DNA of 64,000 nt from Tragulus kanchil (GCA_022376925.1 JAIOJX010000004.1:173939501-174003500), one strand, 5' to 3'; shown: positions 1 through 11,345, counted from the stretch's first letter. A program made the numbers and translations. The notes: generated from the sequence alone by a model not told the origin.

Positions 1-346
1 CGCCAGGACACCGACCTGACGGGCCGTCAGCGGCAGTCAGCCTTAAACACCCTTTTAAGACACGAAGCAGCGTCTCCAGTCTGAGGGAGGCCGCCGGATG
101 AGACACCGACACCCCGAGGCCGTGCCGCGGAGGCCGCCGCCTCCAAGCCAAGTCGTTTCTAAAGAACCGGCCTCGGTGGCCTTGGTGGCTTTGCCGGCAC
201 AGGGCTCTTGGCCCCTGAAGCCCCGAGCACAGGAGCAAAGGGGAGCCGGGGTCAGCAGAGCCCGGCCTCTGAGCCACACGCACGGGGCCCGATGGGAGAG
301 ACCCGGCCTGTCCCCCAGCCCCCCTTAGACCCGGTCAGGGTGTTAC

Positions 347-419
347 CTTCAGGGCGAGCCTTGGGCTTCTTCAGGCCTCCGTCCAGCATCAGCTCAAAGG
401 CAAACGACACGTTGTGGAC
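347..419 (-). CDS. PARVB: PARVB exon 12, copy 1 (73 nt)
   Basis: It encodes VHNVSFAFELMLDGGLKKPK-ARPE plus one base of the next codon (about residues 316-340), the penultimate CH2 segment. The acceptor AG is at 420-421 and the donor GTAACA begins at 346. It ends in phase 1. The final coding exon, which should supply the DVVNLDLKSTL segment, is not in the window and should lie left of position 1. Three copies of exon 12 are present. Confidence 0.94.
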
Positions 420-1443
420 CTGCCGAGGAAGCCAGAGTGAGTGCCGGGGCCGTGACTGGTCCCAGGCCTGCCCGCGGCCCGTGCTCCCCACATTTCTTCT
501 GGAAGGACAGGACGGGAGCACGGGCGGGCAGAGGGAGCCTTCGGAATAACTCGGCCCAGAAGGACCAGGGTGGGCGGAGGCAGGGAGAGGGCCCTGCTGA
601 GGGCCACGGCCACTCACCCGGTGGTCCCCACTCCCCTTCCCAGGACCGTAGACAAGGGCCTGGGGGGGGCTGAGGTTCACAGGCACGGAACAGAACTCCC
701 GTCCCCGGAGTGTTCAGCAGGGGCGGCTAAGCCTCCGAGGGGGCGGGCGGAGAGGATAATGAAGACCCCCCACCCAGGATCCGTGCCGCCGCTGCAAGGT
801 GGTGACGCCGTACGTGGGGTCCCCAAACCAGGAATACTGGTGTCACCTGCAGACCTGCTACAGGCGGGACTTGGGGGGCCATGCCACGGCCCCGAGTTGG
901 AGATGGCTTGAGAAGCCCCCCTCCCCTCCCACCCAGGGCTTCAGAGGCCCACTCAAGTGAGAGAGTCCTGATAGAGGTCATTTAACCTAGCAGCCAGGCA
1001 CAGCAGTGAGGTGGCCTGCCGCCAGGGCTCTGCTGCCCCCACTGCCATTCAGATCCTGCCCGGGGCGTGACCGAGCCAGCTCCCGGCTCACGGGCACCGC
1101 CAGGACACCGACCTGACGGGCCGTCAGCGGCAGTCAGCCTTAAACACCCTTTTAAGACACGAAGCAGCGTCTCCAGTCTGAGGGAGGCCGCCGGATGAGA
1201 CACCGACACCCCGAGGCCGTGCCGCGGAGGCCGCCGCCTCCAAGCCAAGTCGTTTCTAAAGAACCGGCCTCGGTGGCCTTGGTGGCTTTGCCGGCACAGG
1301 GCTCTTGGCCCCTGAAGCCCCGAGCACAGGAGCAAAGGGGAGCCGGGGTCAGCAGAGCCCGGCCTCTGAGCCACACGCACGGGGCCCGATGGGAGAGACC
1401 CGGCCTGTCCCCCAGCCCCCCTTAGACCCGGTCAGGGTGTTAC

Positions 1444-1516
1444 CTTCAGGGCGAGCCTTGGGCTTCTTCAGGCCTCCGTCCAGCATCAGCTCAAAGGCAA
1501 ACGACACGTTGTGGAC
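1444..1516 (-). CDS. PARVB: PARVB exon 12, copy 2 (73 nt, duplicated)
   Basis: It is identical to 347-419, offset by 1,097 nt. It belongs both to the right unit of the first duplication and to the left unit of the second, which is why the exon occurs three times. Since 73 is not divisible by three, splicing two copies would shift the frame. Confidence 0.85.
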
Positions 1517-2549
1517 CTGCCGAGGAAGCCAGAGTGAGTGCCGGGGCCGTGACTGGTCCCAGGCCTGCCCGCGGCCCGTGCTCCCCACATTTCTTCTGGA
1601 AGGACAGGACGGGAGCACGGGCGGGCAGAGGGAGCCTTCGGAATAACTCGGCCCAGAAGGACCAGGGTGGGCGGAGGCAGGGAGAGGGCCCTGCTGAGGG
1701 CCACGGCCACTCACCCGGTGGTCCCCACTCCCCTTCCCAGGATGAGGGGCAGCTGGGAGATGCAGGAATGAGAAGCGGGCACCAAGCTGCCCCTGAGGGC
1801 TGGGGTCGCCAGCCCCGACACACCACATGGTGACAAGTGACAGCAATTTCCTCTTACAGCTGAGGAGCCAAGGCTCAGAGAGGAGGAGGCGCTTCCTGAA
1901 GGCACCCAGCCTGTGCCCCATCCCCCGCGCACGGGCACCTGCTCCCTGCCCGTAGGGCCTCAACCCAGCCGAGCCTGCCTGCTTGCTCTCGGCAGGGTGG
2001 CCAGGGTGCTGGCCCGGGACAGCCACCAGGGACCTGCTGGAACTGAAGTCGGGCTCCCGGAGGCTGCGGCGGGCCCTGGCCCTGACCCTCGACCTGCTCG
2101 ATGCCTCGGGGGGTGGACACAGCCGCCGCCCAGGAGCCCTCTCTGCCAGCCCGCGGGCCCAGAGCCTCGAAGCTCCACTAACGGCCGCTGCCGAGTCCGA
2201 CGCGAGCCCCTCGGCTGCGTTTCACGTCCCACCGAACCTCAGAGACCCCGACGTGCCACCGAATCTCAGCCAGCCAGACGCCCGCGTCGAGCAGAGGCTG
2301 GTGGGGAAACACCGGGGCGCGGGGAACAAAAAATAAAACAAAATAAATCTCAAATGTCAGAGCTGGAAAGGACTCGAGGGCGCTCTGTAATCAAACACCC
2401 TTTAAACAGTAACATTTTCATGATTTCACCGCCAGTGAATCAGAAACATTTGTAATAAACTTGCCTGCAATGAGGCTTAGTAACTAACCAGAGAAAGACG
2501 CTTGGCCCCATGACCCTGACTTAGTCCAGACCACAGGTCAGGGTGTTAC
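1517..2549 (-). other. Spacer between exon 12 copies 2 and 3
   Basis: This is intronic sequence between two copies of the same exon, with the equivalent block repeated at 2623-3637. It includes a MIR-like piece near 1838-1895 (GAGGCTCAGAGAGG-type motif) and an AT-richer stretch at 2325-2510, which contrasts with the GC-rich surroundings. No gene is seen. The similar block 420-1443 between copies 1 and 2 holds only GC-rich unique sequence. Confidence 0.7.
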
Positions 2550-2622
2550 CTTCAGGGCGAGCCTTGGGCTTCTTCAGGCCTCCGTCCAGCATCAGCTCAA
2601 AGGCAAACGACACATTGTGGAC
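2550..2622 (-). CDS. PARVB: PARVB exon 12, copy 3 (73 nt, duplicated)
   Basis: It matches the other two copies except for one synonymous change (Asn codon AAC to AAT). It lies just inside the start of the right-hand unit of duplication 2, where the following intron sequence has several G/C-run deletions relative to copy 2. That placement fits a noisy contig end. Confidence 0.85.
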
Positions 2623-4001
2623 CTGCCGAGGAAGCCAGAGTGAGTGCCGGGCCGTGACTGGTCCCAGGCCTGCCCAGCCCGTGCTCCCACTTTCTCCTGG
2701 AAGGACAGGACGGGAGCACGGGCGGGCAGAGGGAGCCTTCGGAATAACTCGGCCCAGAAGGACCAGGGTGGGCGGAGGCAGGGAGAGGGCCCTGCTGAGG
2801 GCCACGGCCACTCACCCGGTGGTCCCCACTCCCCTTCCCAGGATGAGGGGCAGCTGGGAGATGCAGGAATGAGAAGCGGGCACCAAGCTGCCCCTGAGGG
2901 CTGGGGTCGCCAGCCCGACACACCACATGGTGACAAGTGACAGCAATTTCCTCTTACAGCTGAGGAGCCAAGGCTCAGAGAGGAGGAGGCGCTTCCTGAA
3001 GGCACCCAGCCTGTGCCCCATCCCCCGCGCACGGGCACCTGCTCCCTGCCCGTAGGGCCTCAACCCAGCCGAGCCTGCCTGCTTGCTCTCGGCAGGGTGG
3101 CCAGGGTGCTGGCCCGGGACAGCCACCAGGGACCTGCTGGAACTGAAGTCGGGCTCCCGGAGGCTGCGGCGGGCCCTGGCCCTGACCCTCGACCTGCTCG
3201 ATGCCTCGGGGGGTGGACACAGCCGCCGCCCAGGAGCCCTCTCTGCCAGCCCGCGGGCCCAGAGCCTCGAAGCTCCACTAACGGCCGCTGCCGAGTCCGA
3301 CGCGAGCCCCTCGGCTGCGTTTCACGTCCCACCGAACCTCAGAGACCCCGACGTGCCACCGAATCTCAGCCAGCCAGACGCCCGCGTCGAGCAGAGGCTG
3401 GTGGGGAAACACCGGGGCGCGGGGAACAAAAAATAAAACAAAATAAATCTCAAATGTCAGAGCTGGAAAGGACTCGAGGGCGCTCTGTAATCAAACACCC
3501 TTTAAACAGTAACATTTTCATGATTTCACCGCCAGTGAATCAGAAACATTTGTAATAAACTTGCCTGCAATGAGGCTTAGTAACTAACCAGAGAAAGACG
3601 CTTGGCCCCATGACCCTGACTTAGTCCAGACCACAGGAGCTCGGGGCACAGCAGGGAAGCTTCCGGTGCTCCGGTGGGCAACGCCCAGAGAGGCAGAGGA
3701 AGCCAGCCGTCGGCTGGGCATCAAGGCGCCCGGCCCTGCCACGGGGGACACAGCCCAGAGCGGGTACAGGTCACTCCCACCCCGGAGCGGGAAATGCCCC
3801 GAGGCCCGTGCGCCACACCGAGGGGGAACGGGACACAGGCTGCCAGGGCCCCGCCTGCCGGGGCCGGGGCCGGCCTGGCTGACCCTCAGAGGAGGGCCGT
3901 GCCCAGAGCCTGTCCCGGGAGGAAGCCCGGCTCCAGACGGCTCAGCTTTACCCTTCGCGCTCATTTGAACAAAGAAACGATCTCCCCAGAACAAAGCTTC
4001 A

Positions 4002-4128
4002 GGGAACTTCTCTGGCGGTGCCCGTGGTTAAGACTTCGCCTTCCAGTGAACAGGGTGTGGGTTCAAGCCCTGGCTGGGGAGCTAAGATCCCACATGCCTC
4101 GTGGCCAAAAAACCAAACCAAAACAGAA
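4002..4128 (+). mobile_element. CHR-type tRNA-Glu SINE
   Basis: It has the typical start (GGAACTTCTCTGGCGGT), a B-box-like GGGTTCAAGCCC and GGGGAGCTAAGATCCCACATG, ending in an A-rich tail. A 5'-truncated second copy at 5148-5252 results from duplication 3. Confidence 0.9.
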
Positions 4129-4738
4129 GCAACATGGTCATGAATTCAGTGCAGGCTTTTTCAATGGTCCACATCAAGCAAACACAAATCCTTCTGCAGC
4201 CAGCCACACGGGTGGGAAATGCAAGACGGGCCCTGTGGCCAAACTTTCTGTCTTCCTGCCTCCTGACCCACCCCACACAGCCCCGAGCACCCCCGCTCCC
4301 TCTGCTCGCCGAGGAGGGAAGCGTGCCGGAGCCTCGCCGATCTGCTCGGATCCGTCGCGGCAGGCCAGACGGCAGCGACATTTGGCCGCTAGCGAACCGC
4401 CCTCAAGCTGCCAGAAGCAGGCTGATTGATAAACACTGGCCCGGCTTCCGGATGTTTCTCTGGCTGCCGCACCCGCTTGCCTTGTCTGCCTCCCGACTCA
4501 CGGGTCTAGCACTCGGGGAAAACCAAACGACAGATGCTCTCAAGTTCAAGCAAGGCGGTCGGTCTTCACGCCAAGTTTCTCAAAGTGAGGCACCAAATAC
4601 TAAACATTGCTGGGACAGCGGGACCCCGGGAGGCCCTGGCAGGAGGCAGATGCCTGGTCACAAGGGTGTCCCAAACGTGAGTTGTGCCCTTTGACCCACA
4701 CAATCCTCTTTCAGGAATTTTCCTAGAAAACAATCCAC

Positions 4739-4803
4739 AGGAACAAATATATGTGTGTGTGTGAATATATATCTCACAAAGACATACTTTTTTTTTTTTT
4801 TTC
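4739..4803. repeat. TG/TA microsatellite plus T-run
   Basis: A (TG)n/(TA)n stretch is followed by a run of T. The counterpart at 5866-5929 has a longer TG/TA part and CACATACATACA where this copy has CACAAAGACATAC. Confidence 0.9.
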
Positions 4804-4815
4804 ACGATCACAGCA

Positions 4816-5147
4816 TTCTGTCCTGTCACTTCATGGCAAATAGACGGGGAAAGTGAAAACAGTGGCGGGTTTTCTGTTCTTGGATCCAAAACAACTGCAG
4901 ATGCTGACTGCAGCCAGGAAATTCAAAGATGTTTGCTCCTTGGAAGGAAACCCACGACAAACCCAGACAGCATCAAAAGCAGAGACATCACTCTGCCGAC
5001 AAAGGTCCACAGAGTCGCAGCTGTGGTTTCTCCAGGAGTCATGTGCTGATGTGAGAGCTGGACCCCAGAGAAGGCGGAGGGCCAAGGAACTGATGCTTTC
5101 AAACTGTGGTGCTGGAGAAGGCTTTTGAGAGCCCTTTGGGCAGCAAG
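4816..5147 (+). mobile_element. BovB LINE 3' fragment, cut by duplication junction
   Basis: This is the start of the BovB (RTE clade) 3' region, covering part of the reverse-transcriptase C-terminal reading frame, which is degenerate. It stops at 5147 because the left unit of duplication 3 ends there; the intact counterpart starts at 5942. Confidence 0.92.
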
Positions 5148-5941
5148 GTGGTTAAGACTTCGCCTTCCAGTGAACAGGGTGTGGGTTCAAGCCCTGGCTG
5201 GGGAGCTAAGATCCCACATGCCTCGTGGCCAAAAAACCAAACCAAAACAGAAGCAACATGGTCATGAATTCAGTGCAGGCTTTTTCAATGGTCCACATCA
5301 AGCAAACACAAATCCTTCTGCAGCCAGCCACACGGGTGGGAAATGCAAGACGGGCCCTGTGGCCAAACTTTCTGTCTTCCTGCCTCCTGACCCACCCCAC
5401 ACAGCCCCGAGCACCCCCGCTCCCTCTGCTCGCCGAGGAGGGAAGCGTGCCGGAGCCTCGCCGATCTGCTCGGATCCGTCGCGGCAGGCCAGACGGCAGC
5501 GACATTTGGCCGCTAGCGAACCGCCCTCAAGCTGCCAGAAGCAGGCTGATTGATAAACACTGGCCCGGCTTCCGGATGTTTCTCTGGCTGCCGCACCCGC
5601 TTGCCTTGTCTGCCTCCCGACTCACGGGTCTAGCACTCGGGGAAAACCAAACGACAGATGCTCTCAAGTTCAAGCAAGGCGGTCGGTCTTCACGCCAAGT
5701 TTCTCAAAGTGAGGCACCAAATACTAAACATTGCTGGGACAGCGGGACCCCGGGAGGCCCTGGCAGGAGGCAGATGCCTGGTCACAAGGGTGTCCCAAAC
5801 GTGAGTTGTGCCCTTTGACCCACACAATCCTCTTTCAGGAATTTTCCTAGAAAACAATCCACAGGAACAAATATATATGTGTGTGTGTGTATATATATCT
5901 CACACATACATACATTTTTTTTTTTTTTCACGATCACAGCA

Positions 5942-6585
5942 TTCTGTCCTGTCACTTCATGGCAAATAGACGGGGAAAGTGAAAACAGTGGCGGGTTTTC
6001 TGTTCTTGGATCCAAAACAACTGCAGATGCTGACTGCAGCCAGGAAATTCAAAGATGTTTGCTCCTTGGAAGGAAACCCACGACAAACCCAGACAGCATC
6101 AAAAGCAGAGACATCACTCTGCCGACAAAGGTCCACAGAGTCGAAGCTGTGGTTTCTCCAGGAGTCATGTGCTGATGTGAGAGCTGGACCCCAGAGAAGG
6201 CGGAGGGCCAAGGAACTGATGCTTTCAAACTGTGGTGCTGGAGAAGGCTCTTGAGAGTCCCTTGGACAGCAAGGAGGTCAAACCAGTTCATCCGAAAGGA
6301 AATCAACCCTGAATATTCTTTGGAAAGGCTGACGCTGAAGCTGAAGCTCCAATCCCTGGCCTCCTGGTGCAAAGAGCTGACTCACGGGAAAGGACTCCGA
6401 TGCTGGGAAAGACTGAGGGCAGGAGGAGCGGGGACGACAGAGGATGAGGTGGCTGGAGGGCATCACGGACTCAATGGACGTGAGTGCAAACTCCGGGAGA
6501 TGCGAAGGACAAGGAAGCCTGGGGTGCTTCCGTGGGGGTCGAGACTCAGACATGACGTAGCGACTGAACAACAACACATTCACAA
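5942..6585 (+). mobile_element. BovB LINE 3' end
   Basis: This is a 5'-truncated BovB non-LTR retrotransposon. It is recognisable from the GGCAAATAGACGGGGAAA start, the AATCAACCCTGAATATTC block, the GGACGACAGAGGATGAG block and the terminal GACATGACGTAGCGACTGAA, followed by an ACAACA-type tail. Its coding frame is broken. Confidence 0.94.
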
Positions 6586-7025
6586 CGATACCTGACTGTT
6601 TTAATAGCAAAGAAGAAACAAGCGGAGCGCCCTAACGTGGAGAACAGGGAGACGGGCCTCAGCCACCCCACGGACTGGCACAGCCACGGAAGAGGCGTAC
6701 AGCAAGCTCCTGAAGCAGCAGGAAGACCAAGCAGGACACCTCTACGGCATGACCAGGGGATGGATGTGCAGCCCCACGGATGTTTGCCACAATCACTAAA
6801 ACCAGCACCGTCCCAGGGAAGGTCTCCAGACAGAACACGGCAGCCGATACCTGGACGCGTCAGGCACGGCTCGTGGGGGCCCCGCTCTTCCTGAGGGTGA
6901 CGTCGAATGACAGCACCATTTTCTGGACAGGCAGACTCCAGAAAGAGTGGCCCAGGGGTTCCGTGCCAGGGACCAGATGAGCGCCTCCCGGGCCCCTCCC
7001 GGGGCGGAGACCGGGCCCCACGTAC

Positions 7026-7127
7026 CTTCTGGTCGAAGCTGTCGGGGGTCAGGTAGAAGTTGTGCAGGGGGACGAAGTAGTCTTCCAGGAGCCCCATGAG
7101 CAGCACCAGATACACACCGTCTGCAAA
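7026..7127 (-). CDS. PARVB: PARVB exon 11, left copy (102 nt)
   Basis: It encodes FADGVYLVLLMGLLEDYFVP, then LHNFYLTPDSFDQK (about residues 282-315), the central CH2 helices with the conserved DGVYLVLLMGLLE core of the ILK-binding domain. The acceptor AG is at 7128-7129 and the donor GTACG begins at 7025. It is phase 0 at both ends. A second identical copy lies 1,121 nt to the right. Confidence 0.96.
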
Positions 7128-8146
7128 CTACAGAGGAACACGCGTGAGGCCCGGGCCACGCACGCCGGCAGCCAAGGCGCTGCGGCCACGCCAACGGAGG
7201 AGGGCCATCTCCTGAGGAAGGCGAGCCTGCAATCCGGCGAAGGACCACGGGGCAGCGCGTGGCTGGGATGGAGTGCAGCCGCGGCAGAGGACCAGACCGC
7301 GGACCCTGGGCAAACGCGGGCTCCCAACTCACCGGGTCGTCACGGGGGCACCCGGCACACAGGGAGCCCGCCCTCAGTGCCAGCGGCGGGCACAGGTAGC
7401 CCACCGCCTGCTGGGTGCCCGGTGCTTTGGTTTGGGGGTTGCTGCCCCGTTCGGCGCGCTCACCTTGTCAGCTGCCTGGGCGCCTTCTTCCAGAGATACT
7501 CACGGGAGGCCAAGACCGTCCCAGGCCCCGGTGACGCACAGCGTCTGTGTGCCCCCAACACGCAGGTCCACCCCAGCAGGGTCCTAATCGGTGGGCTACA
7601 GCCTCGCCCCAGATCCCGGCTCCTCAACCTGCCCCCGGGGGCAGCGCCACCTCCACGCACAGGGGGCGGCCAGGAGTCTAGACCCAGAGATTCTGCTCTT
7701 CACCTGGCTGCCCCCTCCCAATAAGCCAAGGCAGGGGGCAACGGCTCCTTCTACAGGCAAAGCAGTGGAGACCTGTGAAGACAGAACAACCTGCCCACGG
7801 GGAGGAGGGGACCAAGGCGAGAGGCAGGGCCTGGTCTCTGGGACATGAGCCAGCACCGGCAGAGAGGCAACGGCTCCTTCTACAGGCATGCTGACGCCAG
7901 GGGATGGATGTGCGATGCCACATACCAGCACCGTCCCAGGAAGGTCTCCAGACAGAACACGGCAGCCGATACCTGGACGCTCAGGCACGGCTCGTGGGGG
8001 CCCCGCTCTTCCTGAGGGTGACGTCGAATGACAGCACCATTTTCTGGACAGGCAGACTCCAGAAAGAGTGGCCCAGGGGTTCCGTGCCAGGGACCAGATG
8101 AGCGCCTCCCGGGCCCCTCCCGGGGCGGAGACCGGGCCCCACGTAC

Positions 8147-8248
8147 CTTCTGGTCGAAGCTGTCGGGGGTCAGGTAGAAGTTGTGCAGGGGGACGAAGTA
8201 GTCTTCCAGGAGCCCCATGAGCAGCACCAGATACACACCGTCTGCAAA
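8147..8248 (-). CDS. PARVB: PARVB exon 11, right copy (102 nt, duplicated)
   Basis: This is an exact repeat of 7026-7127 with the same splice sites, inside the right unit of the 6.75-8.98 kb duplication. Inclusion of both would preserve the frame (34 extra residues) but duplicate the CH2 core. No parvin is known with this arrangement, so an assembly origin is favoured. Confidence 0.85.
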
Positions 8249-9119
8249 CTACAGAGGAACACGCGTGAGGCCCGGGCCACGCACGCCGGCAGCCAAGGCG
8301 CTGCGGCCACGCCAACGGAGGAGGGCCATCTCCTGAGGAAGGCGAGCCTGCAATCCGGCGAAGGACCACGGGGCAGCGCGTGGCTGGGATGGAGTGCAGC
8401 CGGCAGAGGACCAGACCGCGGACCCTGGGCAAACGCGGGCTCCCAACTCACCGGGTCGTCACGGGGGCACCCGGCACACAGGGAGCCCGCCCTCAGTGCC
8501 AGCGGCGGGCACAGGTAGCCCACCGCCTGCTGGGTGCCCGGTGCTTTGGTTTGGGGGTTGCTGCCCCGTTCGGCGCGCTCACCTTGTCAGCTGCCTGGGC
8601 GCCTTCTTCCAGAGATACTCACGGGAGGCCAAGACCGTCCCAGGCCCCGGTGACGCACAGCGTCTGTGTGCCCCCAACACGCAGGTCCACCCCAGCAGGG
8701 TCCTAATCGGTGGGCTACAGCCTCGCCCCAGATCCCGGCTCCTCAACCTGCCCCCGGGGGCAGCGCCACCTCCACGCACAGGGGGCGGCCAGGAGTCTAG
8801 ACCCAGAGATTCTGCTCTTCACCTGGCTGCCCCCTCCCAATAAGCCAAGGCAGGGGGCAACGGCTCCTTCTACAGGCAAAGCAGTGGAGACCTGTGAAGA
8901 CAGAACAACCTGCCCACGGGGAGGAGGGGACCAAGGGGCGAGAGGCAGGGCCTGGTCTCTGGGACATGAGCCAGCACCGCGCAGCCTCCCAGAGGACAGA
9001 CAAGGCCTCCTGCAGATCAAGGACCTGCCCCAACCCCAGACTCTTCTAGAACTACACAGTTGCCGCTGGCCACATGTGCCTACTGAAGTTTTCCACAGAT
9101 GTTTTTCAATGATAACTGA

Positions 9120-9205
9120 CTTATTTCCAGTTTACACGTGTGGGGAGAAGTTCAGAGAGGCTGAGAAACGGGCTCAGTGTCACCGAGCTAGGAAGCGGCC
9201 CACAG
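9120..9205 (-). mobile_element. MIR-like SINE relic
   Basis: The stretch reading AAGTTCAGAGAGGCTGAGAA, followed by CACCGAGCTAGGAAG, matches the reverse complement of the conserved MIR core. It is old and diverged. Confidence 0.6.
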
Positions 9206-9237
9206 TATAAAAGTGGCTTTAAAAAGAAACTAAACAG

Positions 9238-9475
9238 GGCTTCCCTGGTGGTCCAGGGGGTAGAGAGTCTGCCTTGCAGTGCAAGGGGCACTGGTTCGAT
9301 CCCTGGCCCGGGAAGATCCACGTGTGATTGGGTACCAATGTGCCCAATTACAAGTCAGAGCTCTGGAGCACGTGCGCCCAGAGCCAGTGCTCTGCAACGA
9401 GAGGGGCCACGGCAGTGTGAGGCTCACACCGGCCAAAGAATAAAAAACGGATGAAAATAAATATAAAAATAAAAG
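9238..9475 (+). mobile_element. CHR-type tRNA-Glu SINE
   Basis: It begins GGGCTTCCCTGGTGGTCCAG, has the B-box GGTTCGATCCC and ends in an AT-rich tail of AAATA units. An A/GAA-rich simple repeat with CACATACATACA follows at 9497-9555. Confidence 0.93.
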
Positions 9476-9734
9476 AGGCATGATGGGGGGAAAAGTTAAA
9501 AAAAAAAAAAAAGAAGAAGAAGAAAGAGAGGAAACACACATACATACACACACGTGACAGGAATCTGAGCCCAGTTCTCTCTGACATTCAGGACATCAAA
9601 AGGTTAACAATGAACATATTTATAAAAATACTCAAGAGTGCTTTGCAACAAAGGAAAAAATACTGCATCTCCAGGGCCCGGTCTCTCTTCCGGTCGATCA
9701 CTGGTTCAACATATTTCTGGGATATGACTTCATG

Positions 9735-9945
9735 CACGAGTGCTAAGTCCTTTCAGTCGTATCTGAGTCTTTGTGACCCCAGGGCTGTAGCCCCAGGCTC
9801 CTCTGTCCCTGGGACTCTCCAGGCAAGGACGCTGGAGTGGGCTGCCACGCCCTCCTCCAGGGGGCCCTCCCGGTCCACGGAGTGACCGCATCTCCTAGCC
9901 TCCCGCGTCGGCAGGCAGCTTCCTCCACACTGTGCGGCGACAGAA
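9735..9945 (-). mobile_element. Bov-tA/BovA SINE
   Basis: On the minus strand it shows the Bov-tA body (CACTCCAGCGTCCTTGCCTG, then GAGAGTCCCAGGGACAGAGG) and the 3' end derived from BovB. It is diverged at its tRNA end. Confidence 0.88.
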
Positions 9946-10519
9946 GAAATGGACATACTGAGGAAACGGAGATTAACGCAGATTTAAGTTTAGAGTCTCC
10001 GCCTAAGATGTGGGGCTGCTAATACTGCCCATCTGGGCAGCGACCGCCGGGGCAGCGGGCGAGGGTGTGGGTTCACTGCCGACGAGAGTGCCAGGCCAGC
10101 AAAGCTTCCGGGCCCTCCATGTGACTACCTACCCTTGCTCCAACAGCCCCGCTTCAAGGAGTCGACCCGAGGAAACAGATAAAGGGGGAGCGGCCGTGCA
10201 AAGACACTGGCCGTACAGCTTTCGACAAGACCAGGAGATGTCCCGTCATGAGGACTGGGCTTAACGACGCAGAACAGGAGGCGGCTACCACGGGGACGCA
10301 CACGGACGGAGCGGACGACAGGAAAGGGACAAGCCCGGAACACACGCCCTTGCACACAGGATGCCCACACCGTCATGTGACACTTTGTACAACGGCTCTG
10401 TAGGACAGCCCACGGCCGCCGCAAAAACCCGGCACGTGTGCTAACCAACCACCTAGAGAATCACGTCCAACCCTGAACCGCAGCTGGTTCTCTCAGGAGA
10501 ACGATGGGGGAGCCGGGGT

Positions 10520-10880
10520 GGGGCAGAAAAAAGGGACAGTCCCTTTTCAACAAGTACATGTCTGGACTATTAGTATATTATCCAGCTGCGAATAATCAGA
10601 GGTTACATGCGCAATGTGAGTACACTGCTAAAAGAAATAAGTGTGCTTGCAATCGACGCTCTCATAAATATACACACGGACAATGGACCGTTCGGCTTTC
10701 AAACCCCAAGCCGAGCTGCCTGCGAGGAGCCGTCCGCGTAGAGGAACGATCCGGGATACATCCCAAGCGCCGTCATCTCCGGGTGAGGGGATTACGGATG
10801 ATTTTTATTTGTTTTGCTTATCTGCATTTTCAGACATTTCTGCAATGAACCTGAATTACTTTTTTAATTAGAAAAGCAAA
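10520..10880 (+). mobile_element. Old L1-type 3' UTR relic
   Basis: The final part resembles mammalian L1 3' sequence (GATTACGGATGATTTTTAT, then CAATGAACCTGAATTAC and an A-rich end). It is highly diverged, so the subfamily is not assigned. Confidence 0.55.
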
Positions 10881-11225
10881 TGAGAAAAGTTAAAGAAAGA
10901 GGAAGGAAGGAACGCAATCACCCCGGGGTTTAAGAAGGATCAGCCGCGCATTAGAGGGATAGGCGCCGAGAACTCAAACGACGTCAAACTGAAGCACCCA
11001 GATAATCCTCGGAAAATTATACTCTGTCTTTAATTCTCGCCGAGCACGGGAGACGTATCTCCACGGCGCAGCCTTCGCTCTGAGTGGGCTGGGGAGGGCG
11101 TTCTCTACACTTGCGGCGGGAGAGCCACGTGGCGCCCGAGGGACGCCAGCCAGCCCCGGCGGGGTGCCCGCGGCACTGGGGCAGGCTGGCCCCGGAGAGC
11201 AGAAGCCGAGGGCACCAGCGTCGCC

Positions 11226-11345
11226 CCCGGGGGCTCTGTGGTTAGGCCTCCGTGCTCCCACTGCAGGGAGCTCCAGCCCATACCTGGTCGGGGAACTAAG
11301 ATTCTGCACGCGGCACAGCCAAAAATATTTTTTAAAAATAAAAGA
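11226..11345 (+). mobile_element. CHR-type SINE, 5'-damaged
   Basis: GGGGGCTCTGTGGTTAGGCC, CTGGTCGGGGAACTAAGATT and a terminal GCACAGCCAAAAATA run identify it. Confidence 0.85.

Larger units (their letters stand above)
1..1742. repeat. Tandem duplication 1 (offset 1,097 nt)
   Basis: Bases 1-645 recur at 1098-1742. The match ends abruptly after CAGGA, so the unit junction is at 645|646 and the left unit must begin about 450 nt before the window. It carries exon 12. No direct-repeat target site or transposon end is visible at the junction. Confidence 0.95.
1432..3637. repeat. Tandem duplication 2 (units of about 1.10 kb)
   Basis: Units are 1432-2537 and 2538-3637, with GGTCAGG shared at the junction. 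Differences lie in the first 380 nt of the right unit (G/C-run deletions near 2650-2700 and 2915); the remaining 700 nt is identical. It carries exon 12. Confidence 0.95.
4024..6274. repeat. Tandem duplication 3 (units of about 1.12 kb)
   Basis: Units are 4024-5147 and 5148-6274. The left unit ends inside a BovB LINE that continues normally only after the right unit. The last 25 nt of the left unit carries several substitutions against the right one. The internal TG/TA microsatellite differs between copies. Confidence 0.95.
2623..7025 (-). other. PARVB intron 11 (between exons 11 and 12)
   Basis: It holds the end of duplication 2, a CHR SINE, duplication 3 with TG/TA microsatellites, an L1-like 3' fragment near 4690-4750 and a BovB 3' end. 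The section 3640-4000 is unique GC-rich sequence with no visible gene. Confidence 0.8.
6753..8979. repeat. Tandem duplication 4 (units of about 1.1 kb)
   Basis: Units are about 6753-7858 and 7890-8979, carrying exon 11. Between them is a scrambled 30-nt joint that includes an extra copy of a 23-nt piece found at 7737-7759. The start of the right unit has lost about 20 nt relative to the left. Confidence 0.93.

Noticed and set aside
1..346. Search for the last PARVB exon
   Set aside because: No sequence encoding the expected terminal segment (STLRVLYNLF-type) is present on the minus strand left of exon 12.
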